In this document: positions 49,617 through 58,063 of the stretch, piece after piece
How positions within the stretch are numbered: position 1 is the stretch's first letter
How the letters are laid out: every line of letters starts with the position of its first letter
Origin: PZPK01 sp965230795
GTDB taxonomy: Bacteria > Pseudomonadota > Gammaproteobacteria > Pseudomonadales > Oleiphilaceae
DNA: 64,000 bases
Reading direction: 5' to 3'
Assembly (NCBI GenBank): GCA_965230795.1
Contig: OZ246020.1
Span: 1,426,001-1,490,000, forward strand
The notes under the pieces: generated by a model
Databases searched by the model: none
What the model saw: the letters and a program-made list of their open reading frames with translations, nothing else
What the model was told of the DNA's origin: nothing
Made by a program: the position numbers and the translations under genes

Positions 49617-50480
49617 TCAACGTTCTGAAATTGTCTGATCTTGCCAGATTTGCTTCATCCATGCGGTGGGCGTCTGGCCAAAACGACCGGCAAAAGCGCG
49701 GGTGAACGCGGCGGGGCTGCTATAGCCAACTTCATCGGAAACCAGCGAAACCGGACGCCCTTTTTTGAGCAGTGATTTTGCGACTCCCAGCCGCCAGTGG
49801 CTCAGATAATCCCCTGGCGTCAAGCCCAGGGTTTCTCGAAATTTCACCGCAAAACTGGCGCGGGACATACCCGCTTTGCCGGCAAGTTGTTCCAGGGTCC
49901 AGGCTTTTTCAGGCTCTTCGTGAATGCAGGTCAAGGCTTTGGCCAAACGCTGATCCGCCAGGCCGGCCAGCAGACCAATATCGTTGCTGATGCTTTCCAT
50001 ACTGATGCGTAGCAATTGAATCACCAGCAGTTCGCAGATTCTATCCAGTGCTGCCTGGCGACCACAGGCAGGATTAAACGCCTCTTCAAACAGTAAATTG
50101 AGAATCGCTGAGAGGTGCGGATTACTATTTAGTTCTACAGGAAGCAGATCCGGCATCACCTGTGTAACCGGGTTTTCCAGGCCATCGCCGAAATCGATCT
50201 CGCCACACACTGTGATGACTTCGCCTTCTTCAATCAGGGGAATTAGCTGGTGGGTGACCGGTTTCATATAAAACAACAGAAAGGGTGCGCGAACGATCTG
50301 GGAGGGCTTGGCCGGGGTTTCTACCCGTATGGCTCCCTTTTTCAGCACATGAATATGTCCGCGTCCGGCTTCATGCTGGTAGCTGGCACTTCCACACAGT
50401 GGTCCGGTATTGAACACATGGGCATGCAATGAAAAGCGGTCAAAGATACTGGCCAGGCGATCTAAAGGGTAGCTTGTCAT
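49617..50480 (-). CDS. AraC-family regulator with cupin domain, second copy
   Basis: 287 residues. The N-terminal cupin-like region spans about 1-150 (GRGHIHVLKKGAIRVETPAKP). The C-terminal AraC domain is EKAWTLEQLAGKAGMSRASFAVKFRETLGLTPGDYLSHWRLGVAKSLLKKG with GYSSPAAFTRAFAGRFGQTP. It resembles the regulator at 46265 in architecture, not closely in sequence. It diverges from an AhpD-like gene at 50599 and P460 copy 2, which are its probable targets. Confidence 0.92.
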   Translation of the reverse strand: MTSYPLDRLASIFDRFSLHAHVFNTGPLCGSASYQHEAGRGHIHVLKKGAIRVETPAKPSQIVRAPFLLFYMKPVTHQLIPLIEEGEVITVCGEIDFGDGLENPVTQVMPDLLPVELNSNPHLSAILNLLFEEAFNPACGRQAALDRICELLVIQLLRISMESISNDIGLLAGLADQRLAKALTCIHEEPEKAWTLEQLAGKAGMSRASFAVKFRETLGLTPGDYLSHWRLGVAKSLLKKGRPVSLVSDEVGYSSPAAFTRAFAGRFGQTPTAWMKQIWQDQTISER

Positions 50481-50598
50481 GATTTACCTGAAAATATACG
50501 GAAAGGTAAAATATATAAACCAAAAAACACCTATAGTCCAGTTTTTGCCTCTAATATCTCCCTGCATTTCAAACAACCTACCGTAAAGGAGATAGCCT

Positions 50599-51156
50599 AT
50601 GCCACGGCCACGTATTAACCCCCTTGGAAAAAATGAACTTGATTCCGCCACAGCAGCCACCCTGGATGCTGTGCATAAAAAACTGGGTATGGTGCCCAAC
50701 CTGTTTGCCACCCTTGCCAATGCGCCTGCTGCCTTAAACAGTTTTCTCGGATTCAGCGATGCCGTGGGTAAAGGTGTCCTGAGCGCCAGACAAAGAGAAA
50801 TTGTTGCTCTGGCAGTCGCCCAGTACAACCAGTGCCAGTATTGCCTGAGTGCCCATAGTCTCATGGGTAAGGGGGCCGGACTCACCGACGATGATATCGC
50901 TAACGCCAGAAATGGCAGTGCCAATAATGCCCTGGATAATGCTATGGCTGCTTTTGCTCGCGATATCACCGAATCCCGGGGCGTCATTTCGGACGATGCA
51001 TTTAATGTCTATGCCGGACAGGGATTAACCCCGGACCTGATGACAGAAATTGTCGCGAATGTAGTGCTGAATCTGTTTACCAATTACATCAATCACCTGG
51101 CGGACACTGAAATCGATTTTCCCGTGGTTGAAGTTAAAACCGAGATGGCTGATTAG
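50599..51156 (+). CDS. AhpD-like carboxymuconolactone decarboxylase-family protein
   Basis: 185 residues. The peroxidase-related/AhpD site QYNQCQYCLSAHS carries the redox Cys pair and the downstream His. LGMVPNLFATLANAPAALNSFLGFSDAVGKGVLSARQREIVAL is the family N-terminal half. It would reduce hydroperoxides with electrons from a thiol partner or act in a related antioxidant role. AAAGGAGATAG is a strong ribosome binding site. It is divergent from the AraC gene and followed by P460 copy 2 after 76 bp. Confidence 0.92.
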   Translation: MPRPRINPLGKNELDSATAATLDAVHKKLGMVPNLFATLANAPAALNSFLGFSDAVGKGVLSARQREIVALAVAQYNQCQYCLSAHSLMGKGAGLTDDDIANARNGSANNALDNAMAAFARDITESRGVISDDAFNVYAGQGLTPDLMTEIVANVVLNLFTNYINHLADTEIDFPVVEVKTEMAD

Positions 51157-51232
51157 AGCTCTCGTTTATCCATGCCAAAGTCGCTGTTAGCCGGGTATCC
51201 GGGTAACAGCCGTTTCATACCGGAGATTAATT

Positions 51233-51808
51233 ATGGTGATTCGTTACATCCCACTGCTACTACTGTTTTTTTTCAGTTTTGCTCAAGCTCAAGAGCCGGA
51301 ATTCTCGACATACGAAACAATCGTCGATCAATCCGGCAACATCAGTTTGCCAGTGAATTATCGCAGCCAGTGGACGCACATCGGCTCATGGTTGATTGCT
51401 GACACCAAGGCACCTGGTTATGGCTTTCACGATGTCTATATGCAACCCGAAGCTGTAGAGCATTACCGCAAAACAAATGAGTATCCCGATGGAGCGGTGA
51501 TCGTCAAGGAAGTGCGACATGTAGAGGAGGGTCCTAAAACGACCGGTCAGGCTCAGTGGGCAGGTGATGTCATTATCTGGTTTGTGATGGTCAAGGACAG
51601 CAAAGGCCGTTTCAAGGGCAGCCCGCATTGGTCAAACGGTTGGGGTTGGGCATTGTTTGAAAAAAACAATGGCGGTGAAGGTGCCGCTATGGGAATGCGC
51701 CCACCCAAAAATGTGTCCGAAGGGTTTGGTCCTTCATGCCAGGGCTGTCATACCCCGGCAAAAGCTACAGATTGGGTGTTCCTTGAGGGGTATCCTACCT
51801 TGAAATAA
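51233..51808 (+). CDS. Cytochrome P460-family c-type protein, copy 2
   Basis: 191 residues, the same length as copy 1. The signal peptide (VIRYIPLLLLFFFSFAQA) precedes QEPEFSTYE. Corresponding marks are YRSQWTHIGSWLI, GFHDVYMQPEAVEHY, DGAVIVKEV and the heme c motif CQGCH at 169-173; Lys 92 aligns with Lys 97 of copy 1. The sequences differ widely outside these motifs, so they are not a recent duplication and may have different substrates. GGAG precedes the ATG. It is downstream of the AhpD-like gene. Confidence 0.9.
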   Translation: MVIRYIPLLLLFFFSFAQAQEPEFSTYETIVDQSGNISLPVNYRSQWTHIGSWLIADTKAPGYGFHDVYMQPEAVEHYRKTNEYPDGAVIVKEVRHVEEGPKTTGQAQWAGDVIIWFVMVKDSKGRFKGSPHWSNGWGWALFEKNNGGEGAAMGMRPPKNVSEGFGPSCQGCHTPAKATDWVFLEGYPTLK

Positions 51809-52017
51809 AGGATGGTCTGCAGCTTGAAGCCATGGAACCACACGATGAATGGTACCAGTCGCGAAGGCCTTATCAGTGGATAATCCATTGTGCTGATGGC
51901 TTGCAGACCACTGTCCCTATGTTCAAGGGGGCGTTAGTGATGACAGAAAAGGGCACAGTACAACAATACCGTGACCGATGATCGCTTGGTCTAAAGGAGA
52001 TACTCTGAGGGGGCTGG

Positions 52018-52605
52018 ATGACTGATATTCAATTGACTGACATTCTGAATGATGCGCGCAACTGTCAGTTGTGCGCCCGGCACTTGCCCCATTCCCCCCG
52101 ACCGGTTGTCCGGGCAGCCGCGAGTGCGCGGCTGTTGATTATCGGTCAGGCTCCGGGGGCGAAAGTGCAGGAGAGTGTTATTCCCTGGGATGATCCCAGT
52201 GGAGACCGCTTGCGTGACTGGCTGGGTATAAGCCGGGACGTTTTTTATGACGACAAGCAGGTGGCGATTTTACCCATGGGGTTTTGTTACCCGGGCAGGG
52301 GGATTTCAGGGGACCTGCCGCCACGGCCGGAATGCGCACCCCGTTGGCATGAAGAATTGCTGAGCCGTCTGCCGGATATACAGTTAACCTTGCTGATTGG
52401 CCGATATGCGCAGCAATACTATGTCGCGGAGAAAGGTAAGAGCTTGACCGACACGGTAAGAAACTGGAGTGAGCATTTGCCGCGCTATTTTGTACTTCCC
52501 CATCCCTCACCACGCAATTATGTCTGGCTGACCCGTAACCCCTGGTTTGAAGCGGATGTCCTGCCAGAACTAAAGCGCTTAACCAGGCAATGCCTGAACA
52601 AGTGA
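52018..52605 (+). CDS. Uracil-DNA glycosylase-superfamily protein
   Basis: 195 residues. UDG-fold marks: LLIIGQAPGAKVQESVIPWDDPSGDRLRDWLG and the C-terminal LPHPSPRN. An N-terminal CQLCARH could bind an iron-sulfur cluster or zinc but lacks the full four-cysteine set, so this is not a typical family 4 enzyme; it fits the broader uncharacterised UDG group. It would excise uracil or a damaged base from DNA, if active. The Cys in FCYPGRG is also conserved in relatives. It is not obviously in an operon. Confidence 0.85.
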   Translation: MTDIQLTDILNDARNCQLCARHLPHSPRPVVRAAASARLLIIGQAPGAKVQESVIPWDDPSGDRLRDWLGISRDVFYDDKQVAILPMGFCYPGRGISGDLPPRPECAPRWHEELLSRLPDIQLTLLIGRYAQQYYVAEKGKSLTDTVRNWSEHLPRYFVLPHPSPRNYVWLTRNPWFEADVLPELKRLTRQCLNK

Positions 52606-52730
52606 TTTATCCAATGTAGCGGCAAGCAGCCGCCTTGTCTTTCTGCTAGAAAATATTCCTGTGGTTGCGCGCGTCGTGATGAATAGTGATGAACAGCAAT
52701 GAGCGCTAATGAACAACAGCCAACACACAT

Positions 52731-53627
52731 TCACGCACTCTGCTGAACGGCATCGCTTTGCTGGAAACGGGCCTTGATAAAGTCGATAAAGGCACGGTTT
52801 TTTCGTGGCATGTATCCGCTTTTCTGAAACAGCATATACACCGGGGGCTTGGGTAAGGGGTTGTCAGGAAGCAGCTGGATGAGTGAGCCATCTGCCAGAT
52901 CCTGTTCAACCATTGGACGGAACAGGAAGGTGCTTCCCAAGCCTTGCTTGACGAGGTTGAGATTGGTGGAGGTATCGTTGGAACTGTGCTGGGCCCGGAT
53001 GTCGACGGATTTGAATTCGGGAAACATGCTCCGGGCCTTGTGCACCAGATTGAAATCGCTGTGCAGAATCATCGGCAAGGCGACCAGATCGGCCATGGTC
53101 CGGGGCTCTCCATGCCTGGCAATAAACTGTGGTGAGGCACAGAAAATCGGCTCGATCTGAAACAGGGGAAGGGCGATCATCGAGAGGTCAGAGGGAGGGC
53201 CTACCCGGAATGCAAAGTCGATTTTTTCATCCACCACATTGAGCACGTCAATGGCGACATTGATGTTGAGACGAATGTCCGGATAGTGATCGGAAAACTC
53301 GCCCAGCGCCTCTATCAATGGCGAATAAGACACCGCATTGGGCCAGGTCAGGTTGAGGCTGCCGCTGGGCTCGCCAGCGTAATCTTTCAGTGATGACTCT
53401 GCTTCATTAATTCGATCACAGATTTCCTTGCAGTGACGGTAGTAGAGATTGCCAGCCTCGGTTACCTCCAGCGAGCGGGTATTGCGGTCAAAAAGCTGAA
53501 CATTGAGTTTCTGTTCCAGCTGGCCAATCTGCTTGCTGATCGCCGAAGGAGTGCGGTGCATTTTCTTGGCAGCAGCCGAAAAGCTCCCGGATTCGACCAC
53601 AGCGATGAATACATCAAAATTGTTCAA
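52731..53627 (-). CDS. LysR-family transcriptional regulator
   Basis: 298 residues. The N-terminal helix-turn-helix reads VAVVESGSFSAAAKKMHRTPSAISKQIGQLEQKLNVQLFDRNTRSLEVTEAG. The C-terminal effector-binding domain spans about 90-290 (LNLTWPNAVSYSPLIEALGEFSDHYPDIRLNI). It diverges from an intergenic region with a small open frame at 53772; no enzyme gene is adjacent, so the regulon is unknown. Full length, with no frame problems. Confidence 0.95.
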   Translation of the reverse strand: MNNFDVFIAVVESGSFSAAAKKMHRTPSAISKQIGQLEQKLNVQLFDRNTRSLEVTEAGNLYYRHCKEICDRINEAESSLKDYAGEPSGSLNLTWPNAVSYSPLIEALGEFSDHYPDIRLNINVAIDVLNVVDEKIDFAFRVGPPSDLSMIALPLFQIEPIFCASPQFIARHGEPRTMADLVALPMILHSDFNLVHKARSMFPEFKSVDIRAQHSSNDTSTNLNLVKQGLGSTFLFRPMVEQDLADGSLIQLLPDNPLPKPPVYMLFQKSGYMPRKNRAFIDFIKARFQQSDAVQQSA

Positions 53628-53771
53628 GGTAAGCAGATCCTTTCAAGACGATAGCGTTTTATACGTGGGCGTGACGGCATTTGTGAAAAGAGAGAACAAG
53701 TCCTGTTCATATTTTGCGTTATGTCCCGGTACCCACAGTCGACATAATAGTGCCGACCACAAGGAAATTCT

Positions 53772-53930
53772 GTGAGGAAGTTCTATCCGGGGTGTCCCAT
53801 TGCAATGTCTGTTGCGATGAACGAGGCATCGCAATCGGGCCTGAAACGGTTGCGCGGACTGGTTATAAGTAGTTTGTTGGTGTGCGTTTTCGAGGCAATG
53901 GCAGCGCAGCGTGCCTATCAAGAGATGTAA
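53772..53930 (+). CDS. Possible 52-residue membrane peptide, short ORF
   Basis: A GTG-started frame of 52 codons with AAGGAAAT ending 5 bp upstream and a good terminator (54008-54052) downstream. The peptide has a basic middle (SGLKRLR) followed by one hydrophobic segment (GLVISSLLVCVF), as in small membrane peptides. It is divergent from the LysR gene. Coding is not certain: the transcript could be a regulatory RNA. Confidence 0.35.
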   Translation: MRKFYPGCPIAMSVAMNEASQSGLKRLRGLVISSLLVCVFEAMAAQRAYQEM

Positions 53931-54007
53931 GGAATGGGTTGGCAGGGATGCCCCCACCAGGGAAGGTCCACATCTATAGGTGTAGCAGCCTGAGTCGATA
54001 CGTTTTT

Positions 54008-54052
54008 CCCCCGTGCGCCAGGTTGGCCAGGTTTTCGCGGGGGCGTTTTTTT
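54008..54052 (+). terminator. Rho-independent terminator
   Basis: Arms CCCCCG (54008-54013) and CGGGGG (54038-54043), with a further GGCC-centred inner stem, followed by CG and TTTTTTT through 54052. It ends a rightward transcript from the 53.65-54.0 kb gap. Confidence 0.75.
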
Positions 54053-54198
54053 AGCGATCCGCCCACTTCAAAGTCAGCCAGCCTTTATTCAAAAACGTGC
54101 TACGATGTCGAGCCTTTCTGCAGCGTCTATTCTTACTTACTGTTTACCTTCTGTTTAGTATCTGTCTGCGCAATGTCGGTCAAAAAAGGAGTTGATAC

Positions 54199-54603
54199 AT
54201 GACCTTGATATACCCCATGTTCGCCATGGTCGTTCTGACTTTCGTGATGATGTTTGTGTTGGGTGGCTCGCGCCTGTATAGCGTCTGGAAGCGGGAAGTG
54301 CATCCGAGTTACTACCAGCTGTTTTCCGGGGAGGGTATTCCGGAATACGTGCTCAAGCCCAGTCGCAACTTTTCCAACCTGTTGGAAGTACCGGTGCTGT
54401 TCTACCTGGTGTGTCTGCTGGCAATCGTGTTGAAGCTTGAGAGCGCTTCCTTGCTGGCTCTGGCATGGGTGTTTGTGGCGCTACGTTGCATTCACTCTAT
54501 TATTCATATGACCTATAACAACCCCTTGCACCGATTGCTGGTGTTTGCTGTATCGAGCCTGTTGGTGCTGGTCATGTGGATAGAGTTAATGTTAAAGCTG
54601 TGA
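54199..54603 (+). CDS. MAPEG-family membrane protein
   Basis: 134 residues with four membrane segments (about 1-20, 57-79, 83-98 and 110-130). MAPEG marks RNFSNLLEVPVLFYLVCLLAIVL and RCIHSIIHMTYNNPLHRLLVF are present. Human members use glutathione to act on lipid hydroperoxides or leukotrienes; bacterial members are mostly uncharacterised. AAAAAGGAG at about 54184-54190 precedes the ATG. No partner genes in the immediate surroundings. Confidence 0.92.
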   Translation: MTLIYPMFAMVVLTFVMMFVLGGSRLYSVWKREVHPSYYQLFSGEGIPEYVLKPSRNFSNLLEVPVLFYLVCLLAIVLKLESASLLALAWVFVALRCIHSIIHMTYNNPLHRLLVFAVSSLLVLVMWIELMLKL

Positions 54604-54642
54604 GTCAGGCTTAGAGCCTTTTCAGATTCTCGGCAGTCAGAT

Positions 54643-55641
54643 TCACGCCCGCTTAAGCATCAGTCCCGCGCGCTGACCTTCAGGAACCTTGGCGTTGGGG
54701 AAGATGATGTATTCCTGGTCATGGACGACAGTATAGTGGTCGTCTGTCTGTTCCCACATTAATCTTCCCTTCGGGTAGGCAGTGAAGTTCTTTTCTTGCT
54801 CCGGGATATGCAGGCGAAAGCCATCACCACCATGAATAATCTCGTGGCAGACTTCATATTGCGTCAGGGCTTGTTGTGAAGGTGTCAATTCGGTGTTACC
54901 GACAATGGCCTGCAGGGCTTGCATGACATTGTGGTATTGGTCGAGGTCGTTTTCCCCGAACGGTTTAACCTGACCCAATTCAACCGTGTAGCTCTCGGCC
55001 TTGAAAGTTTGGGCGCTATGGGCTGAAAACGTGGTGGAGAATCGATGTTGCAGCACCAGCGCGGAGACGCCGGCCGCCGATAGGAAATCCAGCTGACTTG
55101 CTTTGGGTATGCTGTGTTCCCGAAACGGATACAGGGCAAAGCGCTCGACTTCCGATTCGCGAATCGCCGTATGCAGATCATAATGTTCCACCAGCGTTGC
55201 CCGCTCATGAAAGGCTGCCAGGTGTTGTTCCAGAATAGCGGCACGTCTGGCATCTCTGGATTGCATGACTGCGGGATCTGCGTGGGCGCCGCAGAAGAGG
55301 CGGTTCATATTCACATCGATAAAGCGTTTCTGTTCACGCATGGCCTGAGGATGACCAAAGAGTATCAGCAAAGGCCGACGCACAAACTGTTCTTCCATCA
55401 GCAGATCGGTGACCAGTTGATTCAGTAATTCAATGGGGGCAGTCTCATTGCCATGGACACCTGCCGACAACACCAGGCCTTCATCCTCCGGGTTGTGGGG
55501 CCGACATTCGAGAATGCCTTCGCCATGCAGCACAAACCGGGTGGTGGCGGTTTCTGCCAGCCGGGGTTCATGCTGTGTTTTCGAATTCAGGGTGTGATCA
55601 AGAAAATCCGCGTAGGGTGAAAACAGGGGATGCCGGATCAT
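54643..55641 (-). CDS. astE: Succinylglutamate desuccinylase (AstE)
   Basis: 332 residues from ATG 55641. M14-type zinc hydrolase: zinc ligands in SAGVHGNETAPIELL (His, Glu) and HYDLHTAIR (His). The N-terminus reads MIRHPLFSPYADFLDHTL and RPLLILFGHPQAMREQKRFIDVNMNRLF forms the substrate pocket. It releases glutamate and succinate from succinylglutamate, the last step of the arginine pathway begun at 34747. Here it is not with the other ast genes but is placed 34 bp before the arginine ABC transporter genes in the same transcript. Confidence 0.95.
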   Translation of the reverse strand: MIRHPLFSPYADFLDHTLNSKTQHEPRLAETATTRFVLHGEGILECRPHNPEDEGLVLSAGVHGNETAPIELLNQLVTDLLMEEQFVRRPLLILFGHPQAMREQKRFIDVNMNRLFCGAHADPAVMQSRDARRAAILEQHLAAFHERATLVEHYDLHTAIRESEVERFALYPFREHSIPKASQLDFLSAAGVSALVLQHRFSTTFSAHSAQTFKAESYTVELGQVKPFGENDLDQYHNVMQALQAIVGNTELTPSQQALTQYEVCHEIIHGGDGFRLHIPEQEKNFTAYPKGRLMWEQTDDHYTVVHDQEYIIFPNAKVPEGQRAGLMLKRA

Positions 55642-55674
55642 GATCGTCGTTCTCAATCAGGGTGCAGTTCTCTA

Positions 55675-56391
55675 TCAGGATAGAGGACGGGTATGGGCCA
55701 TGAGTTTGTCTTCCAGTTTGCGGAAGCTAAAAATCAGTGTAAAGGTCAGGCACAGATAAATGGCCGCCACAAACAGAAATGCATCGAAGGGTGCATAGTA
55801 ACGCGCATAGATATCTCTCGCTGCACCGGTCAGGTCAACAATGGTAACCACACTGGCGATGGAGCTGGCATGCAGCATAAAGATGACTTCATTGGCATAG
55901 GCGGGTAATCCACGGCGGATGGCATTGGGCAAAATAATTCGTCGCATCCGCAAGCTGGCCGACATGCCATAGGCCTTGGCGGCTTCAATCTCACCTTTGG
56001 GCGTGGCTTCAACGGCGCCACGAATAATCTCGGTGGTGTAGGCGGCGGTGTTCAATACAAAGGCGATCAGGCAGGGATAGAAGGCTTCGCTCAGCACTTC
56101 CCAGAAGATGGTTTGCTGGATGCCGGTGATTTGCGCGGTGCCATAGTAAATGAGGTAAAGTTGTACCAGCAGGGGCGTGCCACGAAAGGCATAGACATAG
56201 GCCCAGATGGGCTTGTTGATCCAGGGGTTTTTCGATGTGCGCAGAATTCCCAGTGGCAGCGCGATGACCAGACCAATCAGCAGGGACAGGAACACCAGCT
56301 GGACAGTGGTGACCAGACCATCCCAATAGTGCAACAGGGTAGGCGGGTTAAAAATCTCGTTATCGGCAAAAAGGCTGAGAAACTGTTCCAT
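55675..56391 (-). CDS. aotM: Basic amino acid ABC transporter permease, AotM-like
   Basis: 238 residues from ATG 56391. Five membrane segments and the coupling loop EAAKAYGMSASLRMRRIILPNAIRRGLPAYANEVI (EAA motif) place it in the HisM/ArtM permease family. A type-1 fold inner-membrane subunit, it pairs with the other permease immediately upstream to form the heterodimeric channel. The start is 2 bp after the aotQ-type stop, so the two are coupled. Confidence 0.92.
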   Translation of the reverse strand: MEQFLSLFADNEIFNPPTLLHYWDGLVTTVQLVFLSLLIGLVIALPLGILRTSKNPWINKPIWAYVYAFRGTPLLVQLYLIYYGTAQITGIQQTIFWEVLSEAFYPCLIAFVLNTAAYTTEIIRGAVEATPKGEIEAAKAYGMSASLRMRRIILPNAIRRGLPAYANEVIFMLHASSIASVVTIVDLTGAARDIYARYYAPFDAFLFVAAIYLCLTFTLIFSFRKLEDKLMAHTRPLS

Positions 56392-56393
56392 TA

Positions 56394-57095
56394 TCAAGCC
56401 CTCGCCACACCGGCATTGTATTTGATCTCCAGTCGTTTCAAACCCCACTCCGAAACGGCGGTCAGGGCGAGATAGACACCGGCGACTGGTATCAGGAAGG
56501 TAAAGGGTTCATGCACGGCTTTGGCTGCTTCGGAAGCGAGTCTGACCATGTCGGCCAGACCAATCACCGAGACCAGAGCGGTGGTTTTCAGCAATACCAT
56601 CCAGTTGTTGCCCAGGCCGGGGAGGGCATGCCGCATCATCTGTGGAAACATGATGCGTACGAAAATCTGTCGGCGATTCATGCCAAAGGCTTTACCGGCC
56701 TCGATCTGGCCAACATCCACCGACTGAAAGGCGCCGCGGAAGGTTTCCGCCATATAAGCGCCGAAGATAAAGCCGATGGTTACCACACCGGCAACGAATT
56801 CATTGATATTGAAAAAGATATCGATGTTGAACTCTTCATAGAGCCAGTCGGAAAAGCTGTTCATCATCATCTGGCCGCCAAAGAAGATCAGTAGCATCAG
56901 TACCAGATCGGGGACACCACGAATAATGGTGGTGTAAACAGTTGCGATGACTTTAAGAGAGGTATGACTCGACAGTTTGGCCAAAGCACCCAACAGGCCC
57001 AGAACCAGTGCCAGCAGGAGAGACAGCACCGCAACTTCTATGGTCAGGATGGCTCCGCCGAATATGGACGGCCCGTAGCCGTGCAAATCAATCAT
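56394..57095 (-). CDS. aotQ: Basic amino acid ABC transporter permease, AotQ-like
   Basis: 233 residues. Five hydrophobic segments and the EAA loop EAGKAFGMNRRQIFVRIMFPQMMRHALPGLGNNWMVLLKTTAL. It starts with YGPSIFGGAILTIEVAVLSLLLALVLGLLGALAKLS. HisQ/ArtQ family, second permease of the arginine/ornithine/lysine importer. It lies between the binding protein and the second permease; the gap to the binding-protein gene (57096-57199) contains the GACGTCTGAC-like repeats. Confidence 0.92.
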   Translation of the reverse strand: MIDLHGYGPSIFGGAILTIEVAVLSLLLALVLGLLGALAKLSSHTSLKVIATVYTTIIRGVPDLVLMLLIFFGGQMMMNSFSDWLYEEFNIDIFFNINEFVAGVVTIGFIFGAYMAETFRGAFQSVDVGQIEAGKAFGMNRRQIFVRIMFPQMMRHALPGLGNNWMVLLKTTALVSVIGLADMVRLASEAAKAVHEPFTFLIPVAGVYLALTAVSEWGLKRLEIKYNAGVARA

Positions 57096-57134
57096 ACTGC
57101 CTGTTTCCGTTTCTTTGTTTCACAAGTGTCTGGA

Positions 57135-57180
57135 GCTAGGTGTCAGACGTCGGACGCAAGACACCCGACGTCCGACGCTT
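57135..57180. repeat. GTCAGACGTCGGACG / CCCGACGTCCGACG repeat block
   Basis: Imperfect inverted repeat centred near 57160 within the aotQ-aotJ gap: GTCAGACGTCGGACG on the left and CCCGACGTCCGACG on the right. It matches the blocks at 931-968 and 58040-58061 in motif and may act as a transcript hairpin that lowers downstream permease expression relative to the binding protein. Confidence 0.65.
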
Positions 57181-57199
57181 TGCTCTTTTTCCAGCTTTC

Positions 57200-57949
57200 C
57201 TAAATCTTAATATCGTAAGCGAAGTATTTCTTCATGATGGTGTCATAGGTGCCATCGGCTTTCAGTTTGGCCAGGGCCTTGTTGAAACGCTCCGCAAGAT
57301 CCTTGTCGCGTTTGCGGAAGGCAACACCAACGCCGTCACCCAGCTTGACGTGATCACCCAGTACTTCGTAGTTTTCGTCTTTCAGGATGGTGGATTCACC
57401 AACAGGGAAGTCCAGGAACACGACATCAATACGGCCGCCGTTCAAATCCAGAACCAGGTCGTCCGCGGTGGTGTAGCGTTTGATTTCAACCACGTCAGCA
57501 AAGTTGTCAGAGACATAACCGTCCTGCAGGGTGCCGCGCTGAACGCCGACTTTCTTGCCTTTCAGTGTGGCTTTGTCGCTTACGTTGATGCCCGCGCCTT
57601 TCTTGGCGAACCAGGCAGAAGGTGTGTTGTAGTAGCCCTCAGAGAACAGAACCTTTTTGGCGCGTTCTTCAGTGATAGACATGGAGGACATGATGGCGTC
57701 GTATTTACGTGCCAGCAGGCCGGGGATAATACCGTCCCATGCCTGAATGACCCACTCACACTTGGCACCGATTTCCTTACATACGGCATTACCCAGATCG
57801 ATTTCAAAACCGGTCAGGGAACCATCGGGTGCTTTGTATTCGAAGGGCTCGTAGGGGACATCAACAGCCAGTTTCAGATCTTCAGCCTGAACAGCCATGC
57901 CGGTAAAGGCCAGTACACAGGTCAGGGCTAGCGATAGTTTTTTCATCAT
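57200..57949 (-). CDS. aotJ: Periplasmic basic amino acid-binding protein, AotJ-like
   Basis: 249 residues (start at one of two adjacent ATGs, 57949 or 57946). The signal peptide KKLSLALTCVLAFTGMAVQA is cut before EDLKLAVDVPYEPFEYKAPDGSLTGFEIDL, a lysine/arginine/ornithine-binding-protein start. Further marks are WDGIIPGLLARKYDAIMSSMSITEERAKKVLFS and GKKVGVQRGTLQDGYV. It delivers basic amino acids to the AotQMP importer and supplies the astE-linked catabolic route. It precedes the permeases and follows the ATPase gene. Confidence 0.93.
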   Translation of the reverse strand: MMKKLSLALTCVLAFTGMAVQAEDLKLAVDVPYEPFEYKAPDGSLTGFEIDLGNAVCKEIGAKCEWVIQAWDGIIPGLLARKYDAIMSSMSITEERAKKVLFSEGYYNTPSAWFAKKGAGINVSDKATLKGKKVGVQRGTLQDGYVSDNFADVVEIKRYTTADDLVLDLNGGRIDVVFLDFPVGESTILKDENYEVLGDHVKLGDGVGVAFRKRDKDLAERFNKALAKLKADGTYDTIMKKYFAYDIKI

Positions 57950-58039
57950 CGTTTCTTGCTCCAAGAAGTTATGGTTTTTTTTCAACGTTCATTGTGACGG
58001 GCGGCTTTCGCTTACCAGGCACATATGAATTCTCTTTGC

Positions 58040-58061
58040 GTCTGACGTCTGAGGTCTGACG
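58040..58061. repeat. GTCTGACGTCTGAGGTCTGACG repeat
   Basis: A short tandem of GTCTGACG/GTCTGAGG in the gap between the ATPase and binding-protein genes. Same family as the repeat blocks at 931-968 and 57135-57180. Confidence 0.65.
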
Positions 58062-58063
58062 AG

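Noticed and set aside
53882..54202. 106-codon frame across the terminator before the MAPEG gene
   Set aside because: Runs through a strong Rho-independent terminator and overlaps the MAPEG start; composition not coding-like.
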